64,000 nt of DNA from Polyangia bacterium. Lineage in GTDB: Bacteria; Myxococcota_A; Polyangia; Nannocystales; Nannocystaceae. Positions 27,227-36,334 of the stretch are shown here, piece after piece (position 1 is the first letter of the stretch; each line of letters starts with the position of its first letter). The notes beneath the pieces were generated by a model. That model was given only the letters and a program-made list of their open reading frames with translations. It was not told the origin of the DNA and ran no database searches. The position numbers were made by a program, and so were the translations under genes. The stretch covers positions 186,001 through 250,000 of the forward strand of contig JAUHWG010000004.1 in the NCBI GenBank assembly GCA_030424595.1, in the 5' to 3' direction.

Positions 27227-29110
27227 TCACACTCCCGGGCCGGAGATCCTGCGACGATCGGGAGCGCTCGTCGTCGCAGGTCGCTCGTCGACGACGAAGG
27301 GGAGCGAACGGTCGGCGAGCTCGAGGGTGCACGACGTCGGATCGACGTCGGGCCCGATCGTCACCTCGTAGGCGTCGAAGAGCGAGCTTTGCAGACGACC
27401 GTCCGGACCTGGGCGCTCCAGCAGCCCCGGCCTGCGGTGGACCGGCAGGCGCACAGGCCCGGTGGTTGCGGCGCAGAGGGCCGTGGGCGGATCGTCGCCG
27501 TGGGCGAGGTCGAGCGCAGGGCTGCGCGCGCTCGGCCGCTCTGCGGCGCGGGAGAGCTGCGGAGGACCGCTGTGCGCGTAGCGAACCCGGCGAAGCTCGC
27601 CCTCCGGGCTGAAGATGAGGCGCAGCGTCTCGGAGCTGGCCGGGGCCGGCGCTCCGGCGTCCACGGACCAGCTCGAGATCAGGCGGACGCGCTCGGCGGC
27701 GGCGGCGTAGGTGTAGGCGCTGACCCAGTAGGGGTACTGGTAGCTCATGAAGTCGTTGAAGTTCCAGCGATTGCCCTCCGGCGCGCCGGCGCAGGGGTCA
27801 CCTGTGGGCTGGAGGAGGGTCTCGTGGGGGTCGAACCACGCGAGCCCGAGGTCGAGGTCGTTGCTCCACCCTGAGCTCGGCATCAGCGCAGAGCGGGGCC
27901 CCCAGCCGTAGCCGGCGATGGTCCCACAGTTGTCGACGGTCGAGCCGGGAAAGCTGGGATCCTCGAAGGAGTGGTCACGCCCGTGGTTGTGGCCGAGCTC
28001 GTGGGCGTAGAGGTCAAAGGTGAGGCCCGCGTCGCGCCATGTGTGGCTGGCGAAGGTGCGGCGGTAGTCCATGCTGTCGCCGCCGGAGACGGAGATCGAG
28101 TAGCCGCCGCCGGCCCCGGGGAGGAGGCCGCCGTAGTAGACCCAGGGGGCCGCGCCGTCGGCGATCCGGAGGGCGGGGAGGTCGACCTCGGCCGCGTCGA
28201 ACTCGCTGCATCCGGCGGAGGAGACCGGGTCGCGGACGGTGAGGTTCAGCGCCTGGAGGGGGAAGGTGTTGAAGAGGTAGGCCTCGAAGTCGGCGAGGTT
28301 TTGCGGGCTGAGGTCGAGCTCCTCCTCGCCCGCGCAGGTGAAGGGGACGAGGACCAGGTCGAGGACCATCGGATCGGCCCAGACCGCGAGCGGCGCGAAG
28401 CCCTCCGCGGGGAGCTGAGAGCCGCTGATGTCGCCGACCGCTTCGCCCTCCTCGGCGACCTCGAGGAGCTGGATCCGCAGCTCGCTGTTCTCCTTGAGCT
28501 CGTCGGCGTCGACGATCCACTGGAAGGTGCCGCCGAAGCTCTGCCAGTCCCCAGGCCCGGCGATCATCCGCTCATCGTCGTAGAGCGTGTTGGTCTCTTC
28601 GACGCTGTCGTGGAGCCAGAGGCGACCGATGATCGGGCGCGGGACAAAGCTGTCGCCGAGCCCATAGGATGCGCGGACGAGGGCCGTACGTCCGCCGATC
28701 ACGGGGGCCTCGAAGCCGTCTTTCGGGGTGAGCTGGCCGGCGCTGGCGATCCGGATCGAGACCCCTTGGTTGAGCTCGACGTTGTCGACCATGATGTCGC
28801 CGGCGAGGATCCCCGGGGGGGCGCCGGTGTCAGTCGTCTCGGTCGTCTCGGTCGTCTCGGTCGTCTCGGTCGTCTCGGTCGCCCCCTCCGTCGCGGTCGC
28901 GTCGCTGGCGGACGCGTCGGTGTCGGAGGTCGCCTGGGCGGAGTCGGTCTCGTCGGTCGTGGTCCCGCTGGCGCTGCTCCCCTCGCTCCCGCCCGCGCTC
29001 GTCTGGGCCTCCGTCGTGTCGGTCGCCGACCCCTGCGGGTCATCGCCCGCGCAGGCCGTGTAGCTCAGCGCGGCGACGATCGAGAGGCTATGAATAGAAG
29101 ACTGTCGCAT
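27227..29110 (-). CDS. Secreted metzincin-type zinc metalloprotease lipoprotein
   Basis: 627 residues from the ATG at 29108-29110. Signal peptide with a lipobox-like SYTAC (C20), then a Thr/Ser/Glu linker with repeated TTE units to about residue 97. The domain that follows (VDNVELNQGVSIRI...GRTALVRASYG) resembles the one ahead of the catalytic domain in M66/StcE-like proteases. The zinc site HELGHNHGRDH has H370, E371, H374 and H380, the metzincin HExxHxxGxxH form, with M455 (FMSYQYP) as the likely Met-turn. It would cut extracellular proteins; its substrate is unknown. The C-terminal ~110 residues are unassigned. Confidence 0.87.
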   Translation of the reverse strand: MRQSSIHSLSIVAALSYTACAGDDPQGSATDTTEAQTSAGGSEGSSASGTTTDETDSAQATSDTDASASDATATEGATETTETTETTETTETTDTGAPPGILAGDIMVDNVELNQGVSIRIASAGQLTPKDGFEAPVIGGRTALVRASYGLGDSFVPRPIIGRLWLHDSVEETNTLYDDERMIAGPGDWQSFGGTFQWIVDADELKENSELRIQLLEVAEEGEAVGDISGSQLPAEGFAPLAVWADPMVLDLVLVPFTCAGEEELDLSPQNLADFEAYLFNTFPLQALNLTVRDPVSSAGCSEFDAAEVDLPALRIADGAAPWVYYGGLLPGAGGGYSISVSGGDSMDYRRTFASHTWRDAGLTFDLYAHELGHNHGRDHSFEDPSFPGSTVDNCGTIAGYGWGPRSALMPSSGWSNDLDLGLAWFDPHETLLQPTGDPCAGAPEGNRWNFNDFMSYQYPYWVSAYTYAAAAERVRLISSWSVDAGAPAPASSETLRLIFSPEGELRRVRYAHSGPPQLSRAAERPSARSPALDLAHGDDPPTALCAATTGPVRLPVHRRPGLLERPGPDGRLQSSLFDAYEVTIGPDVDPTSCTLELADRSLPFVVDERPATTSAPDRRRISGPGV

Positions 29111-29584
29111 CGGGATCTCCACGATGTGCGCCTCTGCGCACTCTTGCACTCTTGCTGTCTTGCACTCTTGCATGGTTCAGAGCTCTGAGGGAGATCCGTC
29201 GATGAGCGTTGAGGTCCGTGCTGGGGGGCGATGACCTCACTTCGACAATGGGATCAGCGGTCCATGCGGGATTGTGCCGTGGAGTGTGGAGTGGAGCGTG
29301 GAGTGCACCCATTGATCGTTTGGCATCATCGGTCCTCGTCGGTCCGCATCGGTCCGCCTCGGTCTGCATCGGTCTGGGTCGACCTCTCGGGGAAGCTCCG
29401 AGCGTGGATGCTTGCCCCCACTGCTGCGGAGGCTTGTACGGCCGCTGTGCGGAGCAGCCGGCGGCGGCCAGCGGAGATATGCGGCGACAAGCGGCGCGGG
29501 AGCACGCGAACGCGCGGGTCGAGTCTCGAGAGTCGCGAGAGTCCCGCGGTCCGGCGAGCGCTGCGTGATAATCTCGCGGCCGTG
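29111..29584. promoter_or_regulatory. Divergent intergenic region, metzincin / DUF1592 lipoprotein
   Basis: About 470 bp between divergent starts. It contains short tandem pieces (TGGAGTG-type around 29280-29305, GGTCNGCNTCGGTC around 29335-29375) but no recognisable gene. An open frame from 29231 runs in frame into the DUF1592 gene but lacks a signal peptide, so it is not used as the start. Confidence 0.4.
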
Positions 29585-31720
29585 ATGTCGACGGTGAAAA
29601 TGCAGAGTGCGCTCGCCCTGGTGTTGCTCGGCGGGGTCCACTGCGCCGGCGGAGGGGGGCAGAGCTCCGAGACCGCCGGTCAGGAGGCGACCGGGACGAC
29701 GGGAGGCGGTGCGACCGGGACCGACGGGACCGAGTCCGGGGAGACGGGCGAGACCGACGAGACCGCGACCGGCGAGACCGCGACCGGCGAGACCGAGACG
29801 GGCGAGACGGGCGAGACGACCGACAGCGGCGACGTTCCCTCGGGCAACGATCTCAACCAGGACTCCCTCTTCACCTGTGCGGACGCGCCGGCGATGCCCC
29901 CGGCCGACATCCGCCTCCTCGACAGCCACGAGTGGACCCGTGGGGTCGGCAGCTGGTCGGGCTCCAACCTCTCGCGAAACCCGCTCTACGCCCGCGCGGA
30001 TCACCGCTATTCGAGCTACAGCGACGGCGAGGGGCTCGATCCGAGCCTCCTCTCGCTCTACCTCGACGTCGTCACCGACGCGGGCACGGCCTGGACCCGC
30101 GGCAAGTACGAGGGGGGGCGGCTGCGGACGGTCTGGGAGGATCCCGAGACCCAATGCATGATCACGGAGACCGACCCGACGCCGGAGTGCGTGGTCTATT
30201 TTGTCCGCCGCTATCTCGAGCGGGGCTCGCTCTACCGGCCCGCGAGCGACGAGGAGGTCGACGCGCTCTACGACTTCGCCCAGTCGCGGCTCGCCGACGA
30301 GCTCAGCCCCGATGATCGCGGCGAGACGATCAAGAAGATCGCGGCGGCGGCGTGGATGTCCTCCAGCGTGCTCCACCGCAGAGAGGTCGGATCGGGCGCC
30401 GCAGACGAGTTTGGCCGGGTTCGCCTCAGCGACTGGGAGCTCGCCCAGGCGATCACCTACGCCCTCAGCCGAACAGCGCCGGGGGTGCCGAGCGTCAACC
30501 GCAGCTTCAACGCGGGCTTCTCCAAGGGCGACGTCGACGGTGACCTGGCCGGCTTCATCGCCGCCGCCGAGAACGGTACGATCAAGGATCCCGAGGTGGT
30601 CGCCGACCTTATCCGCGCCCATATCGGCGGGACCGACCCAGAGCGCCGCGACCTCGTGCTCGACCCGGGCGACGATCGGGACTGGGAGAACCAGGGCGAG
30701 TTCTGGATGTCCCATGGCGTGCGCGCCTTCTTCCGCGAGTGGCTCGACTACGGGGAGATCGCCGCTCAGCCGCCGAAGGTGGAGGTCGCCGACACCTCGG
30801 CCTGGTCGGGCTTCGCGGTCGAGTCGAGCTATCAAAACACGATCACCGCCTCAAACGGCTACGAGAACACGCTCGTCACCCAGCTCGACGACATGATCGC
30901 GAGGATCCTCGCCAGCGACAAGGACGTCTTCCGCGAGCTCATGACCTCGCGGATGTTCTACACGCCCGCGACCGCCGGCTACCAAGAGGGGGAGAGCTCG
31001 GTCTGGAAGTCGACCTCCGAGATGAACAAGGTCTACAACGTCGCCGGGATCACCGACCGGACCCGCGAGGCCCGCTGGATCGAGCTTCCCGAGAAGGAGC
31101 GCGCCGGCGTCCTGACCCACCCCGCCTGGCTCGGCGCCCACTCCCTCTCCTTTGAGAACGATCCGAACCTGGTCCACCGCGGCAAGTGGATCCGCGAGGA
31201 GCTGCTCTGCCAGAACATCCCCGACCTGCCGCTGAACGTCGACGCGGCCCTCTCCGAGGAGTCGAAGATGCACTCGGCGCGAAAGCGGATCTCGGAGCAG
31301 ATCGACGCGGATCCCTACTGCGCCGGCTGTCACCAGATGATGAACCCGCTCGGCTATCCCTTCGAGATCTACAACCACGCCGGCTTTGTCAGGGTCGAGG
31401 ATCACGGCGGCGAGCCGGACGGCACGAGCACCCTCGAGAACATGCCGTCGCCGGAGCTCAACGGTCCGGTGACCGACGCGACAGACCTCAGCGCTCGCCT
31501 CGGCTCCTCGCCCTACGCCAAGCGCTGCTTTATCCGCCAGTCCTTCCGCTACTTCGCCGGCCGCGAGGAGACCATGGCCGACGCCTGCACCATGGTCGCC
31601 CTAGAGAAGGCCTACGACGAGAGCGGAGGCTCCTTCACCGAGCTCTTCATCGCCCTCGTCAACAGCGAGAGCTTCCAGCTCCGGGGCCCAACTGAGCCGA
31701 ACGTGAGGGTCCACCGATGA
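29585..31720 (+). CDS. Lipoprotein of the DUF1592/DUF1588/DUF1585 family
   Basis: 711 residues from the ATG at 29585. Signal peptide with lipobox GGVHC, then a linker rich in GET/GTD units. The rest follows the order of the planctomycete/myxobacterial DUF1592 set: a central alpha-helical DUF1592 part (MSHGVRAFFREWLDYG), a DUF1588 part with MTSRMFYTPATAG, ERAGVLTHPAWLGAHS and a haem-like CAGCH (C579, C582, H583), and a DUF1585 tail (YAKRCFIRQSFRYFAGREE). The function of the family is not established; the CxxCH suggests haem c or metal. It overlaps the DUF1552 gene by 4 bp (ATGA), so they are translationally coupled. Confidence 0.87.
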   Translation: MSTVKMQSALALVLLGGVHCAGGGGQSSETAGQEATGTTGGGATGTDGTESGETGETDETATGETATGETETGETGETTDSGDVPSGNDLNQDSLFTCADAPAMPPADIRLLDSHEWTRGVGSWSGSNLSRNPLYARADHRYSSYSDGEGLDPSLLSLYLDVVTDAGTAWTRGKYEGGRLRTVWEDPETQCMITETDPTPECVVYFVRRYLERGSLYRPASDEEVDALYDFAQSRLADELSPDDRGETIKKIAAAAWMSSSVLHRREVGSGAADEFGRVRLSDWELAQAITYALSRTAPGVPSVNRSFNAGFSKGDVDGDLAGFIAAAENGTIKDPEVVADLIRAHIGGTDPERRDLVLDPGDDRDWENQGEFWMSHGVRAFFREWLDYGEIAAQPPKVEVADTSAWSGFAVESSYQNTITASNGYENTLVTQLDDMIARILASDKDVFRELMTSRMFYTPATAGYQEGESSVWKSTSEMNKVYNVAGITDRTREARWIELPEKERAGVLTHPAWLGAHSLSFENDPNLVHRGKWIREELLCQNIPDLPLNVDAALSEESKMHSARKRISEQIDADPYCAGCHQMMNPLGYPFEIYNHAGFVRVEDHGGEPDGTSTLENMPSPELNGPVTDATDLSARLGSSPYAKRCFIRQSFRYFAGREETMADACTMVALEKAYDESGGSFTELFIALVNSESFQLRGPTEPNVRVHR

Positions 31721-33162
31721 TCAACCGTCGCAATTTCCTGACCACCTCCGGCCTGCTCGCGGGCTCCGCACTCCTGAGCGCCTCCTCGATCGGCGGTCGC
31801 TCGGCTCGGGCTGCCGGCGAGAGCCCGCGCCGCGTCGTCATCTTCATCGAGGGCAACGGCGTACGGCCCGAGTGCATGCGCGATCCGTTGACGCTGCAGA
31901 CCCTGGAGGGGATCGCCGGCAAGCCGATCGCGAGCAACCGCGACTACGGCCACGATGATCCGGTCCTGATCCCGGCGGCGCCGCTCAGCGAGGCGCGAGC
32001 GCTCGGCGCTCTCGCGGCGGGTCAGGGCGAGATCTCGCTGGTCGAGCGGGCCGCGCTGGTGCTCGGCCTCTCGTCGACGAACCTCGGCGGCGGTCACTCG
32101 ACCAACTTCGGGGCGCTGAGCGCTGCGCGAGCGCTCGGCGGACCGGCCGCGGCGACGATCGAGACGGTCCTCGGCCAGATCCCCGGGGTCCGGGGGGACA
32201 CCCCCTTTGACGCCGTCCGCGTCGGCATCGGCTCCTCGTCGACGCCGCTGAATTACGCTACCTGCGCCTTCGACAAGGGGAAGCCGGCGCCGATCCTGAT
32301 GAGCCCGACGGCGGCGTTTAGCACCCTCTTCGGGTCGGTCTCCTCCGGCAAGTCCGGCGATGACTTCAGCTCGCGCCGTGACCTCCTGGAGTTCGCCTAC
32401 GCCGACGTGACCCGCGAGCTCAAGAACCTGAGCGGGAGCACGCGCGGGCGCGACAAGCTCGAGACCTACGAGGCGTCGGTGCTCGGCGAGCTCGCCAGGA
32501 TGGAGCAGATCGAGGGGATGAAGGACGCCCTCCTCGCGGTCAAGCCCGCCGAGCCTGGGCTCTTGGATCCGGACCCCTACGCCTCGACGGCGCCGCTCGA
32601 CCAGTACGTCCTCCAGACGGAGATCGCGACCGCGGCGCTGCTCGGCGGCCTGACCAACGTCGTCGTCATCTCGATGGGCTCGGGCAGCTACTACTGGTCA
32701 CAACAGTACCCGACGCTCACGAACTTCTACCCCGGGGGGCAGATGATCGGCGGGCACGACCTCCGCCACGCCGGCGGCGCCGAGTACTACGACGTGTTGC
32801 ACGAGCTAACCAGCCGCTACATCACCGAGATGGCGCGGATGGCCCGGGTGCTCGAGGCCCAGCCCGAGGAGGGGGGGACGATGCTCGACAACACCCTGCT
32901 CCTCTACATGCCCGACAACGGCGAGAAGCACCACTCCAACGCCGAGGAGTGGGCGATGCTGATGCTCGGCGGCGACAATATGGGCTTTAAGACAGACGGC
33001 CGGAGCGTCACCTATCCCAAGAGCGGCCACGCCAACAACCGCCAGATCTCGAACGTCTTCAACTCGATGCTCCACGGCGCGGGCGAGCCGACCGACGACT
33101 TTGGTCATGCCAACGCCGACTCGCGGATCGCCGAGGGCCCGCTCGCGGAGATCTGGGGCTAG
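31717..33162 (+). CDS. DUF1552 protein with Tat signal
   Basis: 481 residues. It opens with a twin-arginine signal (NRRNFLTTSGLLAGSALLS), implying export in a folded state, possibly with a cofactor. DUF1552 features include VVIFIEGNGVRPE, GGGHSTNFGALSAARAL, ATAALLGGLTNVVVISMGSG and TLLLYMPDNGEKHHSN. These resemble the alkaline-phosphatase/DUF1501 type of fold. Its partner DUF1592 protein is just upstream, overlapping by 4 bp. Such pairs recur in Myxococcota and Planctomycetota, but their job is not known to me. Confidence 0.88.
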   Translation: MINRRNFLTTSGLLAGSALLSASSIGGRSARAAGESPRRVVIFIEGNGVRPECMRDPLTLQTLEGIAGKPIASNRDYGHDDPVLIPAAPLSEARALGALAAGQGEISLVERAALVLGLSSTNLGGGHSTNFGALSAARALGGPAAATIETVLGQIPGVRGDTPFDAVRVGIGSSSTPLNYATCAFDKGKPAPILMSPTAAFSTLFGSVSSGKSGDDFSSRRDLLEFAYADVTRELKNLSGSTRGRDKLETYEASVLGELARMEQIEGMKDALLAVKPAEPGLLDPDPYASTAPLDQYVLQTEIATAALLGGLTNVVVISMGSGSYYWSQQYPTLTNFYPGGQMIGGHDLRHAGGAEYYDVLHELTSRYITEMARMARVLEAQPEEGGTMLDNTLLLYMPDNGEKHHSNAEEWAMLMLGGDNMGFKTDGRSVTYPKSGHANNRQISNVFNSMLHGAGEPTDDFGHANADSRIAEGPLAEIWG

Positions 33163-33520
33163 CCCTGAACACGTATGTGAGGTGCCCTCACAAAAGCGGG
33201 CAGTAGCCCCTGATGACACGGATTTCGCACTTCGACCGCGTCTGCGTGGGTGAGCGCTCAGCTCCCGCCTCTCGAAGGGCGGACCGGAGGCTGAAGGCGG
33301 GCGGGCGAGGGGCGACGAGGCCGGTCCCGCGCGGACGGTTGTGGTAGCTCGCGCAAGCGCGCGCCGAGGCGTCGCGGTCCGCTACGCGCCCGCAAGCGTC
33401 GACGTCGCGTCGCGAAGCCCGACCTCGACGGTGATCTGGCCTACAAACGCATCTAACCGCAAGAGGAGATTGGAGTTAAGTACGGCGTGAATCTACACCG
33501 CTCGCCGACGTCTTCGCTCC
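33163..33520. repeat. Intergenic region with a dispersed 36-bp repeat
   Basis: 33285-33320 is identical, in inverted orientation, to 48681-48716. The region also has palindromic Arg/Ala-rich GC blocks around 33340-33420 (AGCTCGCGCAAGCGCGCGC). No gene is seen. Upstream of 33521 the sequence becomes less GC-rich. Confidence 0.65.
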
Positions 33521-34738
33521 ATGCTTCATCTCCGCGTTCTAGCCCTCCTCTCCTGCTTCACGACCGCATGTACTGGAACGAACCCGGGCTCTGGTAGTGA
33601 GACCGAGGCTGACCCCACGACGGCGAGCGGGGACAGCACCGGCGACATGATGTCGACCGCGGCTTCATCGACTGCGACGACGGGAGACCCATCATCCCCC
33701 ACAGTCGGTACCGGAGAGACCACGAGCACAACAAGCTCTACCAATTCCACCGATACGACGGGCACCACAGCCAATACGAGCACCTCGAGCACGACCTCCG
33801 AAGGCACCTCGACGGGCTCCGAGGGCTCCTCTACGGACGGCACGAGCACGGCCACCACAGAACTAGCGGACCCAGACGGTGTGACGCTGTGTACGCTCTC
33901 CGAGGAACTGCCGCACGCGGGGACCTGGACCAACCCGACGATGATCCGACTCGCGCCGAGCGGTGATGCCCTCTACGTCACGACCGGCAGTGACGAACTC
34001 CGGCGCTACATCATCGCCGATGACGAGGCGTGTGCGCTGACCCTCGACCCGAACTTTGGCGTCGTCGAGGTGTACGCGTCTTCGCTAGGCGTCGATCTCT
34101 CGGGGGCTGTGTACACGACTCACCACGGGTCCTCCAGCGGAGTCCGCCGAGTATCGCCAATGCCCGAGATCGAATGCCAGCCGAAGATGCAGGTCTTCAG
34201 CCTCGGCGTTGAGACCACGGGAGCACACCGCGTCGGACGTACCCCCGAGGGGTACTTTCGCTTCACCACGGCCGGTGACGACTGCGGATATGAAGCTCTC
34301 CCGGGCACGATCGTCCCCGAGGAGTGGAGCGCTGGCTCCATCCTGATGGACCCGACCGGACAGCTGCACGTCGCGGTCTTTGGAAACCTCGACCCCGAGG
34401 ACAACCCGCCTGAACATGGCATCCTTCGCTTCTCTCCGGCCGGAGACAGCCTCGGCCTCTACAGTAATATCTATGATGGTTTCGCGGAGGACGGCTTCTG
34501 CAACGTCCTGGACATGACCATGTGCGGTGATGATGTATGCATTCACGACTTCAACTGCTGGGGGATCAAGCGCTTCACTGTCCAGGGTGACTTTGTCGAG
34601 GAGACCGAGACATCTGTGCTCCGCACGGAGCTCGACTTTGTCGAGACTTCCGTCACCAGCAACGACGACGGATCTCGCATATTTGTGACCGGTGTGTACG
34701 AAGCCGGAGGGCGTGCGATTCTCCGGCTCGACCTCTGA
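33521..34738 (+). CDS. Secreted lipoprotein, propeller-like, unusual codon use
   Basis: 405 residues. Signal peptide with lipobox FTTAC (C17), a ~100-residue Thr/Ser/Gly linker, then a domain with repeated strand-and-turn units (PTMIRLAPSGDALYVTTGSDEL, VSPMPEIECQPKMQVFSLG, ILMDPTGQLHVAVFGNL, VTSNDDGSRIFVTGVYEAGG). These suggest an NHL- or SMP30-like beta-propeller. There are seven or more cysteines in the mature part. Its third codon positions are visibly less GC-biased than in neighbouring genes (many AGC/ACA/ATT/TCT codons), which fits recent acquisition or weak expression. Confidence 0.8.
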   Translation: MLHLRVLALLSCFTTACTGTNPGSGSETEADPTTASGDSTGDMMSTAASSTATTGDPSSPTVGTGETTSTTSSTNSTDTTGTTANTSTSSTTSEGTSTGSEGSSTDGTSTATTELADPDGVTLCTLSEELPHAGTWTNPTMIRLAPSGDALYVTTGSDELRRYIIADDEACALTLDPNFGVVEVYASSLGVDLSGAVYTTHHGSSSGVRRVSPMPEIECQPKMQVFSLGVETTGAHRVGRTPEGYFRFTTAGDDCGYEALPGTIVPEEWSAGSILMDPTGQLHVAVFGNLDPEDNPPEHGILRFSPAGDSLGLYSNIYDGFAEDGFCNVLDMTMCGDDVCIHDFNCWGIKRFTVQGDFVEETETSVLRTELDFVETSVTSNDDGSRIFVTGVYEAGGRAILRLDL

Positions 34739-34943
34739 AGCGGCGGCGCCAGCGGGCCGCAACGCCGGGCACGGGCTACGGCGAGGAGCGACGTCACACG
34801 CGGAGCGCGAAGAAGCGCCGGCGGAGACCGCCGAGAGGTCCCGCGGAGCTCGGAGGGCGGGCCTCCCCTCGACCCCGAGCTGGAGGTCACCCTGGTAGGC
34901 TGCTGGGCTCCGGTGGCGGTATACTCGTCGACACAGGAGCGAC
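34739..34943. other. Intergenic region with no recognisable feature
   Basis: About 205 bp between two genes on the same strand. It presumably holds the promoter of the trypsin-like protease gene. A GGTATACTC sequence near 34918 could be a -10 element, but the matching upstream box is unclear. Confidence 0.35.
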
Positions 34944-35960
34944 ATGCGACGGTTCTATCGGTACGCTTGCGGTGCCCTCGCGGGGACTCTCGCCGTCGGC
35001 TTCGCCCCCGCGCAGGCCGAGGCGATCACCAACGCCCGCGATCTGGAGGCCTCGGAGTATCCCTCCGTCGGCGCGTTGCTCCTCCTGCGTGACGGGCCTG
35101 AGTGCGGCTACGAGGTCGTCTGCACCGGGACTCTCATCGCCCCGGACAAAGTGATCACAGCGGCCCACTGCGGGGCGATCTTCGGCGATCCCCCGTCGGG
35201 TGAGTGGTTCTTCACCCTCGAGACGGAGCTCGGCCTCGGCGCGGACGCCTATGCAGCATGTCCGTCAGACCCGGCACTTCCGGGGGCGCTGCGCTCGATC
35301 GCCGCCGGCGGCGTGCATCCGGACTTCACCATCGTTCCAGCGGGCCCGGGGGTCGACCTCGACCAGCTCTTCGGCTGGGACGACATCGCGATCTGGACCC
35401 TCGACGCGCCGATCGACGACGTCGCCCCGGCCGCGCTCCTGCTCGGCGGCCGACTCCTCGACGACGAGCCGCTCGACGGTGAGCTCGAGATGGTCGGCTA
35501 TGGTCCAGACCTGGTCTCCGGGCCTCGCAGGCGGGCGGCGTTGACCTCGATGGTCGAGATCGCGGCGAGCGAGCTGCGCTACGACGGTGCGGCCCGGCGC
35601 TGTAAGGGCGACTCTGGCGGCCCGACCTTCCTCCGCTCGCCGGCCCTCGCCGAGCCCGCGTTGGTCTCGCTGACCTCGCGGGTGTACGAGCTGAACATCG
35701 CGGAGAGCCCCTGCGGCTCGATCATCGAGACCCGCGTCGACGCCTATGCGGGGTTCATCCGCGAGCTGGCGCCGGGGGTCCGGGAGGCGATGGCGGCGGA
35801 GACCGGGGGAGAGGTGAGCGACGGCGGGGTCGGAGGCGGTGACGAGGGCTGTCGGCTCGGCGCCGGCTCGACACCGGCGGGGGGTTTGTGGGCCCTGGTC
35901 GCGGGGCTCTTCCTCCTGCGACGGCGACACGGACGGAGTCTACCTCACCCACGGGGATGA
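34944..35960 (+). CDS. Trypsin-like serine protease with MYXO-CTERM-like tail
   Basis: 338 residues. A signal peptide (ALAGTLAVGFAPAQAEA) leads into an S1 chymotrypsin-fold domain with H75 (VITAAHC), D147 (WDDIAIWTL) and S224 (CKGDSGGPTF), so it should be active. The C-terminal ~35 residues follow the MYXO-CTERM plan: a Gly/Cys motif (GDEGCRLGAG), a hydrophobic helix (LWALVAGLFLL) and a basic end (RRRHGRS). Such tails are thought to be cleaved and anchored by a dedicated rhombosortase/myxosortase system on the cell surface. A role in outside protein digestion is inferred. Confidence 0.9.
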   Translation: MRRFYRYACGALAGTLAVGFAPAQAEAITNARDLEASEYPSVGALLLLRDGPECGYEVVCTGTLIAPDKVITAAHCGAIFGDPPSGEWFFTLETELGLGADAYAACPSDPALPGALRSIAAGGVHPDFTIVPAGPGVDLDQLFGWDDIAIWTLDAPIDDVAPAALLLGGRLLDDEPLDGELEMVGYGPDLVSGPRRRAALTSMVEIAASELRYDGAARRCKGDSGGPTFLRSPALAEPALVSLTSRVYELNIAESPCGSIIETRVDAYAGFIRELAPGVREAMAAETGGEVSDGGVGGGDEGCRLGAGSTPAGGLWALVAGLFLLRRRHGRSLPHPRG

Positions 35961-36334
35961 GCCGTGCCGACGTCCGTGTTGTGACGACGGCGCCTTGAGG
36001 AGCGGGCGTTCGTCCCTCTTTTTGTGGTGAGTTCGGCGCTCGAGATCAGGTGATTTCGCGAGCTCGGGGCGCGACTCGACGGCGAGCCCGTCGCCGAGGA
36101 GGTCGCGGAGCTCGTGGGAGGGGAGACCTCGTCAGGTCCTTGCCGAGCTCACCGACCAGCTCCCCGCGGGGGGACGTCGATCGGAGCGTGCAGGCTGCCG
36201 AGCATGGCCGGTGGCACGAGGCCAGCGGAAGAGTCGCCGTTGTCGCGGCACGGATCTTCCAACGACACAACCATGACGCGCTGGGACAGAGTGGAGACCC
36301 AGTAAGGCATGATCCCCGGGCGATACTCGTGGAT
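35961..36334. other. Intergenic region, no gene assigned
   Basis: About 370 bp ahead of the desaturase. An open frame runs from 36050 into the desaturase gene, but its Arg/Gly-rich translation does not look like protein. No hairpin or promoter is clear. Confidence 0.4.
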
